From assembly GCA_037447655.1 (NCBI GenBank), contig JBBHKE010001814.1, positions 149,547 to 213,546 on the forward strand: a stretch of DNA of 64,000 nucleotides. The letters are read 5' to 3'. The DNA comes from Zygnema cylindricum. Lineage: Eukaryota > Streptophyta > Zygnematophyceae > Zygnematales > Zygnemataceae. The position numbers and the translations under genes are program-made. The notes beneath the pieces were generated by a model. That model was given only the letters and a program-made list of their open reading frames with translations. It searched no databases and was not told where the DNA came from. Within the stretch, counting starts at the first letter, position 1; each line of letters starts with the position of its first letter. Of this stretch, positions 21,361 through 33,299 are shown one piece after another.

Positions 21361-22771
21361 GATCGAATGTTTGGACCATTTCGTGTTGGACTTTACGTAT
21401 TTGGACCCACATGTTTCTTTGGGACTTTTCTTTCAATTTCTGCTTACTGGTAAAGTACACCTTAGTTTTCATCTTTGAGGGTCGAAAAAACTTGTGTATG
21501 GGATCCAGATTATGGAGAAGGAGAGGTATAGGGAGTTTGAGGGAACAATAACAAGAGCCAGTAATGAATGCTTTACATGTAGAAAGGGAACGAATCTTGG
21601 AGAGCGGGGTAGAAGGAGATAGTGGGACAGAGAGGATGTGAGCGAGCTAGGGAATAGTACAATTTGCAATTTCTCATTCACCTCTACTGTGCCATCCACC
21701 CCTATGAACTGAAAATTAGTCGAGTTTTGTCTCGTTTAACTGTTGTAAATTTTCTTGTCAACAAACTATTATTAGTTGAAGAGCACTCGTATAATTGAAC
21801 AAAGTACCAACAAAATTGCTACCGACGGCAATTTTGAGCGCAAGTTATAAAAAGTATGAACCCGATCACATCTATTGTAGTTTAACTTACAAAAATTTGT
21901 GTAAAATACTGTTCAAACCTCGTTATTGTCGACCCAAAGTCCTTCAATGTCCAAAAAACAAACTTTAAAACTCTCCCGGGTTCATTAGGGTGGATGTTAG
22001 GATATTTTCAGTCTGGCTTGATTCACAACTTGATGGCAACTTTTTTTCATTATTATTATTATTTTTTATTTGTAGGGATGGTAGCACCACATTCGGCTAC
22101 TACGTTACTACAAATGTCTTGTATATCACTTCTATTCTCACAATGTTTGTGTTCGGAACCGTGATAGATTTCAAGGTGAGATTTGAGATGGATGAAAAGA
22201 TCCCTCCCTCCCTCCCTCCCTCCCTCCCCTCTCCCACACATACATCATTGCCACGTCATGGAGTTTGTCTGTTTATGTCGTAGTGGACTTTAGGTGAGAA
22301 TACGTGATTTTCCGTCACGATAACATGATGCCATGCTTGTCCTCTTCCTCTTGCTCTATTTATATTTCTTTCTCTCTTTTTCTCTTCATGTGGTTCACTC
22401 TGTGGTTGTAAGATATTAGTGTGGATATCATCGTGCACTCCAGTCTCATTTGCTTCTCATCTAACCATGTTCATATGAGTTTTAGAATTTATAACTTCTA
22501 AATCTGCAATGTGAAGCTCATTATTTTACAGACCTTAACATATTTTTACCCCATCTTTCAACCATGTTGGTACTTTTTGTGATCTCAGAGTTTTCGGAAC
22601 ACTTCGATCTTCTTTACAATATTTTGGGTTTTCACCCGAATTTTGGATGCCACTCTTTTATTTGGAGAGAATCGCTATGTAATTGAGACCTTTTTGGTTT
22701 TTGTTTCTATTGTCTTAGCGGCCGGCTACATTCGATCTCATCCGGAATGGGCGAAAGATTTGATTCCATAG

Positions 22772-24129
22772 TCACACTATGCTAAGTCTGAAAAGAAAAT
22801 TGTTTTTTAATATTTATTCAAGAAAGGTTCAATTGTGACCCTTTTTGTTGTGTTTGACGAATACTTTAGTATTAACATTTCATTTTACGATTAAATAATT
22901 TTAGTAAGTACAGATCGGAGTCATAATAAGTAGATAGATCAATAGTGCAAATAGCTAAGTAAAACTGTAGTAGTTTTCTTACAACATTGTGTAACTTTGA
23001 TTTTTTTTTGGCAGCCATTATGTTTTCAGCAACTAATTGTGTGAATGTTCATGTTTCTTTGATCATAACATGTCAATGGGAAGTTCAGATATAATTCTTC
23101 AAAAACTCTTCTTGTGATTTCCAATGGTAGAACATATTTGACAATAAAAAGCTTATGAAGAGTCAAATAATTTTTGAGAAATTGGGAATACGGTACTTGT
23201 ATTCACTTAATTGAAGTGATCAATGGGAACTTTACAAAAAGAACCACAAAGATTAATAAAAACATTAACAATCCGGATTAAAGTAGACTCAAGCTGATTA
23301 AAGTTTTCTATCGCAAATTCTGACTTTTGACATGTAAAATCAACTTTTCGTCGATCCTTGAAGTTGCAAAAAGATGACAATTTTCACAACAAATTTGGAG
23401 CTCTCAACAACATCAGTTTTTTAACATTTTAAACGAGACTACGAATTTCAGTACAAATTTTTGATGGCCAAAAAGTCTTCTGATTTGAATCGTCAACAAC
23501 ATTGTTCATGTGTACAAATGTCGCAAAAGGAAAATAATCCGATTACAAACATGTTACAATTGAAGATAAAAACGTGTAAGCATAGGGAGAGAGGGAGGGA
23601 GGTTGGGAATGGGTGAGAGGGAGGGGTGGAGGGAGGTGAAAGGATCAAACTCCACAAAAGTGCAGAACACAACAAGGTCAATCACACGGAAGGACTCACA
23701 AGAATGCACTCACATCATACAATAAGAAAAGACATTAGAAAAATTCAATGTATTCAACTGAATGTTTACAAGGCTCTCTCTCTCCTTCTATCTCTCTCTA
23801 CTTCTTCCACTAGATACATTCACTACAAACCTACACAACATTTAATCACCATAAAAAAAGACGCGACACGTGCGAATGTGCGCCTTCTAAATAACTTAGA
23901 AATCAGAGACCTTGCGGCTTAGAAAACTCTAAGACGAATCTCTTACCAAAATAAAAAACAAATATTGAGGGTACGTCAAAAAAAAAAATGAACTGATGGC
24001 AAATTGAACTAGACTCATCTAAATGTAGAAATTAGTAGACGGCGTGAACAAAACGCCGGACTCAGATACGAACCAAACTCATTGATGCGACGGCCGATCC
24101 AAAAAATATAACACAACATTCTCCCATTA
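22772..24129. other. Spacer downstream of H2
   Basis: AT-rich, probably includes the 3' UTR of H2. A purine-rich tract lies at 23585-23640 (gggagg repeats). No gene recognised. Confidence 0.45.
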
Positions 24130-24480
24130 CCAATATTTTTAGTGCAGTGACATCTTATGTGGAGTTCTTAGCTCCTATCAATAATGTCGTTTAGTGCTAT
24201 GAAGGCTACGGAAATACCGCAAAAGCTTTACTTTGGGTGAAAGGGATGCTTCGGGAGTTAGGAGTTCCATTTAACTATATAGAATTTGTTCAAATCTTTG
24301 GTCTATAATCTAGTGCTTTCATAAAAAACAAGACACATCAGGATTTTGGGGCTTTTTGTGAAGGACCTTATGAGCATTAACGAATTATACTTTTTTTTTT
24401 GAAGAAGCTACAGATATATTAACTAATGCGATGTATGATATGTTTTTCACGAAGAAGCCAAAATTAGGTATGTGGTGACA
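24130..24480 (+). pseudogene. Copia RNase H C-terminal remnant
   Basis: In one frame AKALLWVKGMLRELGVPFNY is followed, after stops, by AFIKNKTHQDFGA and EEATDILTNAMYDMFFTKKP. These match the order of copia RNase H blocks (..EA.WL..ML.ELG.., ..A..L.KN..., ..ADI.TKA...). Two or more stops make it non-functional. No LTR could be paired with it. Confidence 0.6.
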
Positions 24481-26500
24481 AAGTGTAATGACTAGAAAAA
24501 CGAGAGGAGAAATATGAGAATAAATTTTGCTTATTGTTGTATCAATAATAATACGTCTACATGTATGGTTTCACATCGTATGGATTGGTTGAATACGTAG
24601 GTGTGTTTTATGCTAGTTATCTGGTATAGTGCTTTCGATCAAGCACACACCAAGCTTTGGCAAAGATGTGTCCCGGTAAACGGAGTTGCAGCGACCGAGG
24701 AAAGAGGGAAAGCTTTTGACATTTTCTTAAAAGTTACGGCGATAATTTTAGGCCCGAAATTTTATGGCTACATGTTTGGTATTTATTGTGGTAATTGCAT
24801 TAACGATGTATTGGAACAATGTATTGATTTTAGGTGGGTCCAAAAAGGGTGCATATTGATAGTAGGCCAAAGGCTCCCAATACATAATATTACAAGTTGT
24901 CGTTTTACATGACTATAAATAACATAAGATATCTAAAGAAACTGAACAACTTGTACTTCCAAAAATATCTCCAAAGCCTTTATCTTCCAAACGCATCCGT
25001 CCACTTTAGAGTTTCTCTTTTTGGTTTAATGGTTCAAAATTACTCATGCTTGTTTGCACAAAACACCCCTTACACTGTCGCAACCCAAACTCATGGAAAA
25101 ACCACCTAGCGATTTGTAAGTCGGCGAATCGTCAATTTCACTAGGTCACGTGAAGACAAATTAATCATGGGTTCGTCCAACATTAACTTAGGGTATTTGC
25201 TCATGTAGTTGGTACTTTGAAGAAGTGTTTTGGATTTTAGTGAAGATTCTCCATACTACTTTTAATAGTGTTCCAATGTGCGAAAATGAAATTGGAACTT
25301 TAAAAGGTGAGGGTTTTAGACGTGGGCACAACTTGTGACAATTGAAGACAACCACAAAACTTCTAACAATCTATGACGTATAGAACAACAACGACAGCTG
25401 TAAACGTTTAGTTTTTTGTGACATTGTAGATGACTAGGGGTTTGTGACATTGTGACGTTATCCTCACTTGCGACAACGTGGACGTCATTGAATCAAAAAC
25501 TTTTCGCCATGACTTCACGATTTCGTTTTTTTTTACTTTTCTCAGTTGACTTGCCATCAAAATATGCTCAAAGGTAGTCAAGAGAGTTATTTTTCAAGGA
25601 TGTCCGTTCCAAAAAGTGTGGGAAATAAACCAATAGTGTGAGAGGGAGAGGGAGAGGCGACGATAACGTAACATTTTGCAAAGGATCTATGAATGAAAGT
25701 GGAGGTCCAAGATCCTTGTAGTTTTTTTTCCGTACATTCGCGTTATAGGCAAAGAGAAAAATAAAGAGTGCTTTCCCTCGTGCTAAAATTCTCTCACTAG
25801 TGTGGCGCTTGCGTAGAAGGCTTTTCATTCGTCGTTCGAGTGATGCTTTAACTAAAATCACCTAGCGAGGTGACTATAGATAAAGTTTTATGAGCTGGAT
25901 TAAAGTTCCCGTGGGTCAAAAAGAGGAAAACGGCAAAATGAGTACATAAGAAGGTAAAATTGGAGTGCATTTGAAGTATCAAAATGACGTTCATTGTACG
26001 GCGCTAAAAGGAATTTTTTGTCACGGCGAACGAATTTTACTTCGTTGACTTAATTTTGGATGAAAACGACAAAAAAACACGATAATTTTACACATGGGCA
26101 TAAATCATTACCATACCTCTTTGGGAGTCAAAGTCGTTTTCCAAATTAAGATGACTCGCAAAAGTCGACTCGTAAAAGCGGAATGCGATCGCTGTGGGAA
26201 ATAAAGTGAGCTTGACTTATTATAAACATATCATTGCAAAATAACACAAAAATAATTTGTAAATACAATTGCCCATTGAAATTTTAATAAACCTCTTTAG
26301 CCGTCACAAAATGAATTTGTTCTCTCGAATTGGTGAGACAAGCCGAGAGAAAATCTTGACACTCGTAAAACAATCGCTAAAAAATTAGAAATAAAAACAA
26401 AATTCCTCATATTTTTTTTTTTGGGTTGTCTTTTATGTTTTTTATTGTTATGAGGTCAACAGTCACGCGGTGTCACCACACAAACGCGTCTGAAATGACA
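24481..26500. other. No gene recognised
   Basis: The longest frame (24601-24912, plus) has some hydrophobic stretches but no motif I know. The rest is AT-rich with short frames on both strands. Confidence 0.35.
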
Positions 26501-26559
26501 CCGCCTTCCATGGTCAAAGTGCGATACGCTAAAAGTCACTTGCACCGCTACGCTAAAAA

Positions 26560-27000
26560 GCGTACGGTAAAGGGTATGGTATAAAGTGTATGGTATCGGA
26601 ACTTTGGTGCGCATTCATTGCCCATTAGTGTTGATCAATTAAGTTTTAGTTGAAAACAGGAGTCGGCCATTTCGAGTAACCAAGAGGAATCTTGGGACCA
26701 CGGACGTCCACACCAACATAGGAAACTCAAAATTAAATTTCAGATTCATCACAAAATGCAGATAGTTACAAAAGATAGGAGAGGAAGAGAGCAATAGGCA
26801 CTCACATGTAAAAACAAGATAGGAAAGGCTTTTTAGGAATCCATTATAAAAGAGGATGAAAACAAAATGTAAATTTGGACGAAATTGTCCGTATCAATAA
26901 AGCCTTGTCTTTTTCCTTGCCTCTGTAAATGATAATTCTACGTTTGCAAAAAACAAGCTACTTAAGCCTAAGAGCAAGCAAAGAATCTAAGTGACAGTCC
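26560..27000 (+). other. Possible LTR-like regulatory block
   Basis: A TATA-like ttataaaaga near 26845 is followed about 50 bases later by an aataaagcctt polyadenylation-type signal near 26898. The arrangement resembles the R region of an LTR. I found no second copy and no termini, so this is a weak call. Confidence 0.25.
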
Positions 27001-27895
27001 AATGACTAAATGCCACGTGTTTAATCTGACAACCTACAATAATACCGCTACGATAATGCACCTGCAAAGGGGCTGACACACAAACCCACCCGAAATAGTT
27101 TACCCTAAATATCGGGGGTCAAAGTAGGTACGATTCGATTTCGCGTGAGGCCGAAATCGGCTAAGTAATGAATCGAAATAATTGCCCAGAGTCGCACTAA
27201 AAACAACAACTCCCACTCGATTCTATGGTGATTTATTCGTAGCTTTGACAAGGACCATAGTTGACCGCGAACCTTCCTTGAAATGCGATGAAGTCTTCAA
27301 CGATCAAATCCCAACGGCGCGTGATATAATCGTCGCCGTACGTCCATGAAACAGATTTTATACATTGACGTAACTTCCATAAAAGTAAGTTTCGTCGTCG
27401 CGTCACAAATTTGGTCCGTACAGGACCGTTTGAAAACAGATGTGGGGATCTCTAAGTGCCAAGATGTGGCGATCTTTAAGTGCCACAATAGCGTGCAGGA
27501 CCGTTTTAAAACAAAATACACCTGCACAAATTTGATTCGTCAAAACCGAATGAAGTTGAGTGTGCCACCGCCGACGTACCTCGTGGACGACAGGCGTAGG
27601 ACTAGGTCCGGTAATTGTCCACATGTTATCGCGACGGTCGAAATCCGGACATCCAATTAATATGACCCGGAGGCAAACCTCCAATGTTACCGCGAGAATC
27701 TTTTGATGGTCCTTCCGAACGTCCAGGTTATGAAATGAGTCGCTCAAAACTATTAAGGCGCTCTCACCTTCGCCCATTTCCATCTTTCGCTTTTTGTTCT
27801 CCTTATTCGTAGAATTTTCTCCCTCTTCCACCTTAGATTTAGAAATTTCCTCCTCCTTTATAAACTTTCCTTCTTTTAAACCTGCTTTTCTTAGC
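27001..27895. other. Unassigned; contains an open frame after the copia pol stop
   Basis: On the minus strand 27897-27403 is open for 164 codons and begins with a Lys/Glu-rich stretch (EEEISKSKVEEGENSTNKEN) immediately after the pol stop of the element at 27896-30382. It may be LTR or 3' interior sequence. Around 27420-27500 the phrase aggaccgttt..aaaaca is duplicated. Confidence 0.35.
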
Positions 27896-30382
27896 ATACG
27901 AGCAACTTGTTAGTGAAGACTGCTTTAGTAAGCAAGTCTACGGCGTTCTCTTTGTCCGGCATGTAATAGAGGGCCGCTTCCGCTGTAGTGTTATCCTTCA
28001 TAAATTGGTATCTCTCGTCTTAGGATGATTAATACGATTTTTGATTAGAGCTAGGCAGCTCTGAGTGTATGTGTGAATTAGAGTTTTCCTGGATTGAATA
28101 AACCCAAGCTCGTTTAGAAATCCCTTTAGCCAGAGAACCTCCTTTACTGTGGCTACCCACGCCATGTACTCTGCTTCCATTGTGGAGAGGGCGACGGTCT
28201 TCTAGAGCTTCGAACTCCAACTCACGCTTCCATTGCTGATGATGCAAAGATATCGTGTTGTTGATTTTTTCTGCTGCTTAAGTCCCCTCCCCAGTCAGCG
28301 AGTCAGCGTCAATGAAGGCATGAATTTCTATGTTGTCGTGCTTTACGCCGAGGGTAAGAGTATAGTTGATCGTTCCTTTTAGATATTTAAGAACTCTTTA
28401 CTCTTTTCACTGCTGACCAATTTTATTTTCCTGGTCTGTGTAGGAACCTGTTCAGAATTCTGACGGTTGTGGCAATATCGGACGCGTAACGTTCATGTCA
28501 TACATGAGTGCTCCCACTGCCTCCCGATACAGTGCTTCTATAGGGTTATCCTGGTATTATGAGAGCTCATCAATGAAATTTTCTCCTAATTTAAGTGAAG
28601 TTGAAACTGCATTTGTGTCTTCGAGTGGGAACCAGGTGAGTAACTCTCCAATATATTTCCTTTGTGATAATTTAATGGGTTTCTCCTCCTTGTTTCTAAT
28701 AACTTCAATGCCAATAACGTATTATATCTCGCCTAAATATTTCTTTTCGAATGAGTTAAATAGCATTATCTGTAGGATCTTAAGCAAAAGAGTTTCTCTT
28801 AAAATAATTCACAAAACATAAATCATTACACAGCGGAAGCTCATAAAGACAAGAGGAATATTCAGCCAAAAAGATTTATAAGTGTTCTTGACCGAAGCCT
28901 CTTTACATCATCTCTCTTTTCTCTTCTCTCTCTTCTCTATCCTCTTTAAATAATCTCTTACTCCAATATCAAATCCTCTATGATTCAATCATGTAAGATA
29001 CAATTGATAAATTACAATTAATTCTATTGATACTCTGCACATGTACACTGCTGCCTATATATTCTCGCTACACTGCACTAAGAGACAACAAGATAAGACA
29101 AGCAGAACTTAGCGTAGCGACGAAGTCTGTCCCTAGCTGACTGTGCACTCTTCAAATGAAAGTTCCACGAAGGAAGGCGCACACGCTTCTTCCTTCAAAA
29201 CGACAAACTCCAAACGTTGACTTAAACACGTGTCGCTTCACGAACACACCTCCACGCAAATTGAAACACCTGCGCACGAAATAAACAAGTGACGCGAAAC
29301 GAAATAGTATGTTTCGTTTGCGGACATCAAAAGTACCGTCGCCAAACGACGTCGTACTTTTGTATGATGACGCGACAGTTCGCGTCAAACAAATTCAAGT
29401 TGGAATGACGCTTCGCGAAATGTCGCGAAAACGACAATATCCCAACATTATCTCGATCTTTGAAATATCATCTTTTATTTCTCCCACTCTCATCAAGTTG
29501 TCTACATAGATGGCAATGATGATGTTTAGTTCTTCATGGTAATAGACTGCGTGGTCATACTGGATTTTAGCAAAACCCCGGCTTTAAAGCAATTTATCTA
29601 TATTCAAATTCTAAGACCTAGGGGATTCGTTCAGTCCAAAAAAAGCTTTTAACAATTCGCAAATCTTGTTTGGGTCCATTGGATCTTCTTAACCTTTTGG
29701 TTGTGGCATGTAAAGCTCTTCTTCAATCTCGCCGTGGAGAAAGGCGGTCTTTAAGTCCATTTGCTCCACCTTCATTCCAAGGGTGGCAGCAAGAGCAAGG
29801 AGAGCTCGTATGGATGTAAATTTGAAAGTCTCTTGGTAATCAATTCCCTCTATTTGTGTATACCCCTTTGGGACAACTCTTGCTTTATAATGCTCAATTC
29901 TGCCGTCTACATTTCACTTGATCTTGTATGTCCACTTATTGCCAATTTTTTTTCTTAGTTGTGGCTGATCCTCGAGAGTCCATGTGTTGTTCTTCATAAT
30001 GGAGGCCATCTCTTTGTTCACAGCCGCCTTCCACTTATCATTTTCCTCTCCAGATAATGCTTATTTGAGGATTGTGGGCTCCTCAGCCTGAGCCATCCCA
30101 ACAAACGTCCTCCTTAGGGCTCTGGAGATATCGAACCATTCACCGAATCTTTTTGGAGGATGTCTAGACGGTTGCTTTGATCGTTGGTCACAAGTGAGAG
30201 GTCATTATTTCTCTGCTTAGCAAGCTTGGAATTATCTGCAGCTGTCCTATTTGTCTCCTCAGTTTCGATTTCTTCATTTGTAGTGCTGTCCCTTTTGCAA
30301 CCTCGAGACCTCTATAGGTCCTCAAAGTGCGCAGCTCACACGAAGCCAGTAAGATAACCCTGACCCCTTCTTGTTTCAACAA
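27896..30382 (-). pseudogene. Decayed copia Pol (RT to RNase H), split by a solo LTR
   Basis: Minus strand, from right to left: a linker remnant (30382-30000), TYKIKC..HYKARVVPKGYT (about 29950-29870), LALAATLG and MDLKTAFLHGEIEEELYMPQ (about 29800-29700), YVDNLM in place of the catalytic YVDD (about 29510), YLGEI and IGIEVIRN (about 28740-28690), GALMYDMNVTRP (about 28520-28470), MEAEYMAWVATVKEVLWLKG (about 28180), and a C-terminus at about 27897. Stops and frameshifts are scattered. Between 28766 and 29452 the pol sequence is interrupted by a 677-bp insertion (next entry). Confidence 0.88.
28771..29447 (-). mobile_element. Solo LTR with perfect 5-bp target duplication
   Basis: Starts TGTAGGATC and ends TATCCCAACA on the plus strand (TG..CA termini), flanked by ttatc at 28766-28770 and 29448-29452. 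Removing the insert and one ttatc joins the two halves of the copia frame exactly (DISKIE into the block before YLGEI). A TATA-like box (atatatagg in minus orientation, near 29055) suggests minus orientation. No interior, so it arose by LTR-LTR recombination. The family is not otherwise seen in this window. Confidence 0.92.
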
Positions 30383-30524
30383 GAATAACTGCCACCTTTA
30401 CAGAAAAAAACACTGACCACCGTCACCCTTAGCAAGACAAGACTCTCCTAAGTCGATAGAAAAAAAAACATTGAATTTGCTCCCCTGAGCAGTAAATTAT
30501 GAATAGTCAAAGATGACCTTTTGT

Positions 30525-31318
30525 AGAGAAGCTCTCTCGGAGAGAGGCCAATTCCTATGAATTTAGCTAAGTCTAAATCTCTCTTTAAACCTCTTTCTGT
30601 TGAAGTACGACATCAATCACAAGATTGTACCGTACAAAAAAATATAGGTGCCATCGTACTTTCTGTACGGCCCTGGTATAGCCCTTGTACAGTATAGCCA
30701 TAACGGTGACAATTGTCACATACGAACTTGTTATCGTGCGGTCCGGAGATTCCGTAATCCTATAAGTTATTGCCACGTGTCATCCGGAGTGGCGGCGTCC
30801 GAAAACCGCCAAGGCGACCATTCTGGAATGTCGGCTCGCATCATGGCCGTGGATCGAAATCTACTTTTGATACAGACCATCGAAATAAATGTCCAAACAT
30901 TTGTTTCATACGGTATATAAGGTACAACGTGTTTTATGCTCTAAGAGACCATTCTATCAGTTAAATGGAATTTTCCACGTGTACATATTTAAATACCTAG
31001 CGTACCCTATATATCTCAGCACTAGTCCATGACTATAGGATAAAGCTAACATCTACTTGCTTATCTAACGGACGGTAGGTACCAGGATCAAAACCTGGTT
31101 CCGGCAACCTTTTTGGGAAAGAGTTATATTAGCCTACTCTTTGTCTCCTTGGACTGCATAGGCAACCATGGCTTTGATATCTTTTCGGTCTTCAATGACT
31201 GCGATAAGTATATGGACTAGAGAGTGGAGCGAGAAGCAGGCTGCCTTTGCTGACTTCCTCCCTTTATTTTTCCAATTAAGACTTAGAAAATACATGAAAA
31301 AAACCTTTAATTTCCACA
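30525..31318 (-). mobile_element. LTR, family L1 (minus)
   Basis: On the minus strand it starts TGTGGAAATT at 31318, preceded by the tract actagaaaataagaggag, and runs to a block ctctctccgagagagc near 30525. It matches the LTRs at 41728-42500 (minus) and 45634-46411 (plus). It carries a tRNA-like segment near 31040-31110 (ccaggatcaaaacctgg, a hairpin with a B-box-like loop). It is the 3' LTR of the RNase H fragment to its right. Confidence 0.75.
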
Positions 31319-31380
31319 CTCCTCTTATTTTCTAGTCACTTTTTAGTTTAAGACCACACTTCTCTCTACAAATGATTAAT

Positions 31381-31662
31381 TTAGGAGATGGTACAGGCTT
31401 GGTCATCATATTTGCTATCAACCCTACATTCAGGTCTGTATTCTAAACTTATTATTTTGTTTTCCTCTTTCTCTCTAACAAAACTTAGTCTTATATCCAT
31501 GTGTTTGGCCTTGAAGTGGTGTTTGGGATTGGCAGCAATGGTAATGGCTGCCTGATTATCACAAATGATTTTCTGCACACCGCTCTTAAGATGACCAAGC
31601 TCACCAAGAAAATACTTCACCCACATCAATTCTTTTACAGCAGAGAAAGAAGCCATAGTGTT
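31381..31662 (-). pseudogene. Copia RNase H C-terminus belonging to the L1 LTR element
   Basis: Minus strand: MASFSAVKELMWVKYFLGEL, IICDNQAAITIAANP, FKAKHMDIRLSFVREK. The same order and almost the same words occur in the copia at 42.6-45.5 kb and in element B. The copy breaks off at about 31662, next to unrelated sequence beginning tgttacatttgttg, so the rest of the element is missing. Confidence 0.85.
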
Positions 31663-33299
31663 GAGTATTGTTACATTTGTTGACTATTATTAGGTGTTAA
31701 TATAAAGGAGTCGACCCGATGTGTCATAAGCCTTGTAAGAGTACAAGGGTGTTAGTAGTCATTCCTTCTCGGTTGCTTATCGGCCTATTGTTCTCATTGT
31801 TTGGGTAGCAATAGCATTGGGTGGTTCCGTGGTCTAAGTGACCAAAGAACAACACATACGTAAGACTCGAATCTTACTGTAAACTATACCATTAATGATA
31901 TATAGTTGGAGGAGTGACTGGTCCAGGTCCAACGGCATATCAACCGGCCTTCGGCCTCCTTTGGACACCATAAGAGTGTGTCTTAGAAATCGTATTAACC
32001 TTTAAACAACGACAATTCAGATAAAGAGGTAGTACATGTTTGACATAAGAGGACATATATAGGGATTAACCCACCACTCGGTTGTCTCATGTGAAGTTGG
32101 GACGTCACTGCTTAGGGACTATCATTTCCCATGGAACTGATCTTTGAAATTTTGTTGCTAGTAAATAGCCTTAAATTTCCTTTCTTCTTCTTTTGTATCC
32201 TTTAACCTATGCCTTGGTAATAGTCGTTATGTGTACTAGATTGATGGATTGTTAGAATGTATCGACGAGTATGTTTATGGGGCAAAGATCACATTCTTTA
32301 TCGGTTTTGGATGCATAAGGAAAAAGAGATTATTACTTGGTTGTCTTGCCTTTTCCATTTGTTTTCAGAGACGCATTAAGGCTAATGGTAGGTTGAGTTT
32401 TTTACAATTGTAAGTACGAGGAGCTCGGCTCAAATCCATAAATTTGTAGAGACTTTCTCTATAATGTCAGATATGATATAGCATTCGTGTTAGATGATCC
32501 ATATACGAGCAGCCTTATGCATACTCTTGTAACCAGCGGTATTACCCTTCAAAGAGGACAGTGCGCCATGTAAGGCGTAAGCACAATATTGGGGAAAACA
32601 CAAGTTTGGGGATTGACACATGGGGATGGCCAAAGATGTCAAAAGGGCCGTGGGACATAAAAAATAGGGCCTTGACGAAAAAATGAGAAATTGAGACACC
32701 ACCGAGGAGTTTGAGAAGTAAAAAAAGTCAGATAGGGGGAGGAAGGGAATTCTTAGATTTAGAAATGACCAAACAAAGGGGAATTCATGTTGATATTTTT
32801 TCAATTAGACTTGCAAAAACGCTTAAAACTACTCCACCTAAGATGATGAGCACAATTAATTCTTCTTGGCCAAAAATTATCACTTCACCAATACAATAAT
32901 AACGTAATATCGTCAACCACGAACACTCAAGTATAAAATAACATCATAACCAAAGAGCTTCCCAAAATGGTTGTATAAATGATCACAAAGCGACTAAGTT
33001 TCATTAGCGACCATATATTATATTCAACATCCTAACCCTCTAAATAACTGTATGTTACATCTATACTTCATATATTTCTTCCTCCTATTTCGCTAACAAA
33101 GCCAATATAAACACATGCATTTTTGAGTTGTCTACTAATAACTACATGCCACTTAATACCTAACATAAATAACTGGCTTTCAATAAAACTTTCTACACGC
33201 TATAAACCGACTCCCTTCTATGTGGTCTACGATAAGTCATTAATATTACGATTCTCAAAAAGAAATAATACCCCTGTTAGCTTACTACAATTGTTGGTT
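31663..33299. other. Unresolved, possibly a truncated LTR followed by spacer
   Basis: Starts at the break of the RNase H fragment with tgttacattt, a typical LTR beginning, but no partner copy is present. At about 31830-31895 lies a second tRNA-like stretch: tggtctaagtgacca could be a D arm or A box and gtaagactcgaatcttac a hairpin with a B-box-like loop. No anticodon stem forms. The minus frame 32490-32804 has no recognised domain. Confidence 0.35.

Larger units (their letters stand above)
14402..22771 (+). pseudogene. H2: polytopic membrane protein gene, one exon interrupted by element G
   Basis: Exons with matching phases: 14402-14572 (donor gg/gtacgt), 14958-15243 (aag/gtgaga), 15487-15660 (aag/gtaagt), a split exon 15722-15776 plus 21362-21449 (actg/gtaaag), 22012-22175 (aag/gtgaga), 22589-22771 ending HPEWAKDLIP and TAG. 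Acceptors are ctgcag, tttcag, ttagag, tttcag and ctcag. About ten hydrophobic segments can be seen, for example FWIIGIIGVIYTLAPFL and TNVLYITSILTMFVFGTVI. The start is upstream and unresolved: exon 14402 needs two bases from an earlier exon, perhaps near 13741-13885. In the split exon a TGA lies at about 15764, 12 bases before the insertion, so the gene looks inactivated even without element G. If the true acceptor lies elsewhere that stop may be intronic. I recognise no family. Confidence 0.55.

Noticed and set aside
22078-22175. Strong-looking acceptor tttgtag at about 22077 for the fifth H2 exon
   Set aside because: It does not agree in phase with the donor at 21449, whereas the acceptor at 22011 does.
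23626-23922. 98-codon plus-strand frame
   Set aside because: No motif, low-complexity start, AT-rich composition; taken as chance.
31830-31895. A tRNA gene
   Set aside because: D-arm-like and T-arm-like hairpins are present but no anticodon stem or acceptor pairing.
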